This document shows, in pieces, positions 14,582 through 14,973 of a DNA stretch of 14,973 bases. Every line of letters begins with the position of its first letter. Within the stretch, counting starts at the first letter, position 1. The position numbers and the translations under genes are program-made. This DNA is from Dehalococcoidia bacterium (GTDB lineage: Bacteria; Chloroflexota; Dehalococcoidia; Dehalococcoidales; Fen-1064). Below the pieces are notes generated by a model, which searched no databases, was not told the DNA's origin, and saw only the letters and a list, made by a program, of their open reading frames with translations. The stretch covers positions 1 through 14,973 of the forward strand of contig JAUYDN010000148.1 of the NCBI GenBank assembly GCA_030691775.1, read 5' to 3'.

Positions 14582-14758
14582 CTAGCTTCCACCCTGTGCT
14601 ATGTATACTACCACCAGACCCGCCAGCGTTCCCAGAATCGCCCCTGACCAGGGCGTCGCGCCTAACTTTCAACCGAAGCCGGTGCACTGTTTAAAATACC
14701 CCACCAAGCCTCCCACCACCGCACCCGCTACCGCACCGACGACATACCACAGAATCAT
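14582..14758 (-). CDS. Probable selenoprotein: small membrane protein with in-frame TGA (Sec30)
   Basis: The minus-strand ATG at 14758, preceded by AGAAGGGA, opens MILWYVVGAVAGAVVGGLVG then YFKQCTGFG. It meets TGA at 14671-14669 (codon 30) and continues in the same frame KLGATPWSGAILGTLAGLVV-VYIAQGGS to TAG (14584-14582). With Sec at the TGA this is a 58-residue protein with two glycine-rich membrane helices joined by a CxxxxU loop. Small membrane proteins I recall as DUF6132 share this plan, with a Cys five residues after the first Cys and matching Pro, Ile and Gly positions afterwards; here the TGA takes the place of the second Cys. A SECIS-like hairpin follows at the expected distance. A redox or sulfur/selenium-related role is inference. 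Alternatives are a truncated 29-residue peptide or a nonsense mutation. Confidence 0.75.
14639..14671 (-). promoter_or_regulatory. Bacterial SECIS-like element after the TGA codon
   Basis: In mRNA sense, the UGA (14671-14669) is followed by 19 bases up to an apical loop GGUC (14649-14646). The loop is closed by CCCU/AGGG (14653-14650 and 14645-14642), then a single bulged G (14641) and CG/CG pairs (14655-14654 and 14640-14639). As I recall, the E. coli fdhF element also presents GGUC on a short stem, about 18 bases after its UGA. The loop identity, stem and distance all agree with SelB recognition. Confidence 0.7.
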
Positions 14759-14821
14759 ACTTGTTTCCCTTCTTGAATCTTTTTACTCACGCAGGCAGAC
14801 CGCCTACCAGTACGAGGTAAC

Positions 14822-14973
14822 TCAACTCGAACCTTTGGGCAGGACGGCACTATAATCGGCGGAATCATAAGATGGGTCTTCGCTGTAGACACGCACGGGT
14901 TTTTCAGCGGCGCACGCCGGGCACCTGATTTCCCGGTTCAACTCATAGAGCCGGCTGAAGAACTCGAACCGCT
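14822..14973 (-). CDS. C-terminal part of an FmdB-like zinc-ribbon protein
   Basis: The last 49 residues of a minus-strand gene that begins outside the window. Visible are RFEFFSRLYELN, then a CPAC pair (one half of a zinc ribbon), AAEKPVRVYS and a short acidic/serine-rich tail ending PKGSS. FmdB-type regulatory zinc ribbons have this order: an aromatic RFE segment after the first CxxC, a spacer, a CPxC, then a short tail. The first cysteine pair would lie beyond the window edge. It ends 63 bases before the putative selenoprotein ATG on the same strand, so the two may form an operon. The function of this family is poorly defined. Confidence 0.6.
   Translation of the reverse strand, partial: RFEFFSRLYELNREIRCPACAAEKPVRVYSEDPSYDSADYSAVLPKGSS

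Noticed and set aside
14582..14758. TGA read as tryptophan or as a plain pseudogene stop
   Set aside because: Other genes in the window use TGG for Trp normally, and I saw no other in-frame TGA. The frame after the TGA is intact and a fitting SECIS-like hairpin follows, so Sec is the better explanation, although a recent nonsense mutation cannot be fully excluded.
14601..14855. Plus-strand open frame of 84 codons
   Set aside because: It is antisense to the putative selenoprotein and the zinc-ribbon gene end. It is rich in Pro/Thr/Ala as expected of a complement of Gly/Val codons, and its start has no ribosome-binding site.
1..14973. CRISPR array, tRNA or rRNA genes
   Set aside because: There are no regularly spaced direct repeats, no cloverleaf with a GGTTCGAATCC-type arm and no rRNA-like segments. 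The repeats present are inverted and dispersed.

Overview
The window looks like a piece of an anaerobic Chloroflexota genome, possibly class Dehalococcoidia. This is inference from gene content (a DUF2851 protein, proB/proA/tsaD clustering) and from the style of the intergenic DNA, which is full of short palindromes and low-complexity words. No rRNA or tRNA gene is present to confirm it. The coding sequence is moderately GC-rich. The exceptions are a DNA methyltransferase gene (5231-6706) and the 13.6-14.3 kb stretch, which are visibly more AT-rich.

Left part (1-2677): the first 17 codons of an unrecognised minus-strand gene, a partial mobile-repeat copy (120-232), then two plus-strand genes. 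These encode a macro-domain (ADP-ribose-type) hydrolase and a DUF2851 protein of unknown function. Both are preceded by the same 16-bp palindrome, TACACG-N4-CGTGTA. In the first case it sits inside the promoter; in the second it ends just before the start codon. The two may share a regulator.

Middle (2812-7872, all minus strand): proB, a fused methyltransferase/Mrr-type nuclease, proA and tsaD read in one direction and look like one transcription unit. The first and second steps of proline synthesis are therefore separated by a probably acquired restriction-modification-like gene. Plus-strand genes follow: an MFS transporter (8329-9471), the transcription-repair coupling factor Mfd (10040-13549) and a small lipoprotein (13605-14027).

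Intergenic repeats: several families occur. They are GGTGGGT/ACCCACC palindromes, paired GC-rich hairpins, hairpins with a CTTGA loop, a 211-bp element with perfect 14-bp inverted ends (9612-9822), and a 250-bp element with 11-bp inverted ends flanked by CTAG (14332-14581).

Right end (14155-14973): a short HicB-like protein on the plus strand ends in repeat-derived sequence. On the minus strand is a 58-residue membrane protein with an in-frame TGA at codon 30. That TGA falls where related small membrane proteins, as I recall them, carry a cysteine. It is followed at 19 nt by a stem-loop with a GGUC apical loop, the arrangement of a bacterial selenocysteine insertion element. I interpret it as an unannotated selenoprotein, and it is the most interesting object in the window. 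Upstream of it on the same strand is the end of an FmdB-like zinc-ribbon gene.
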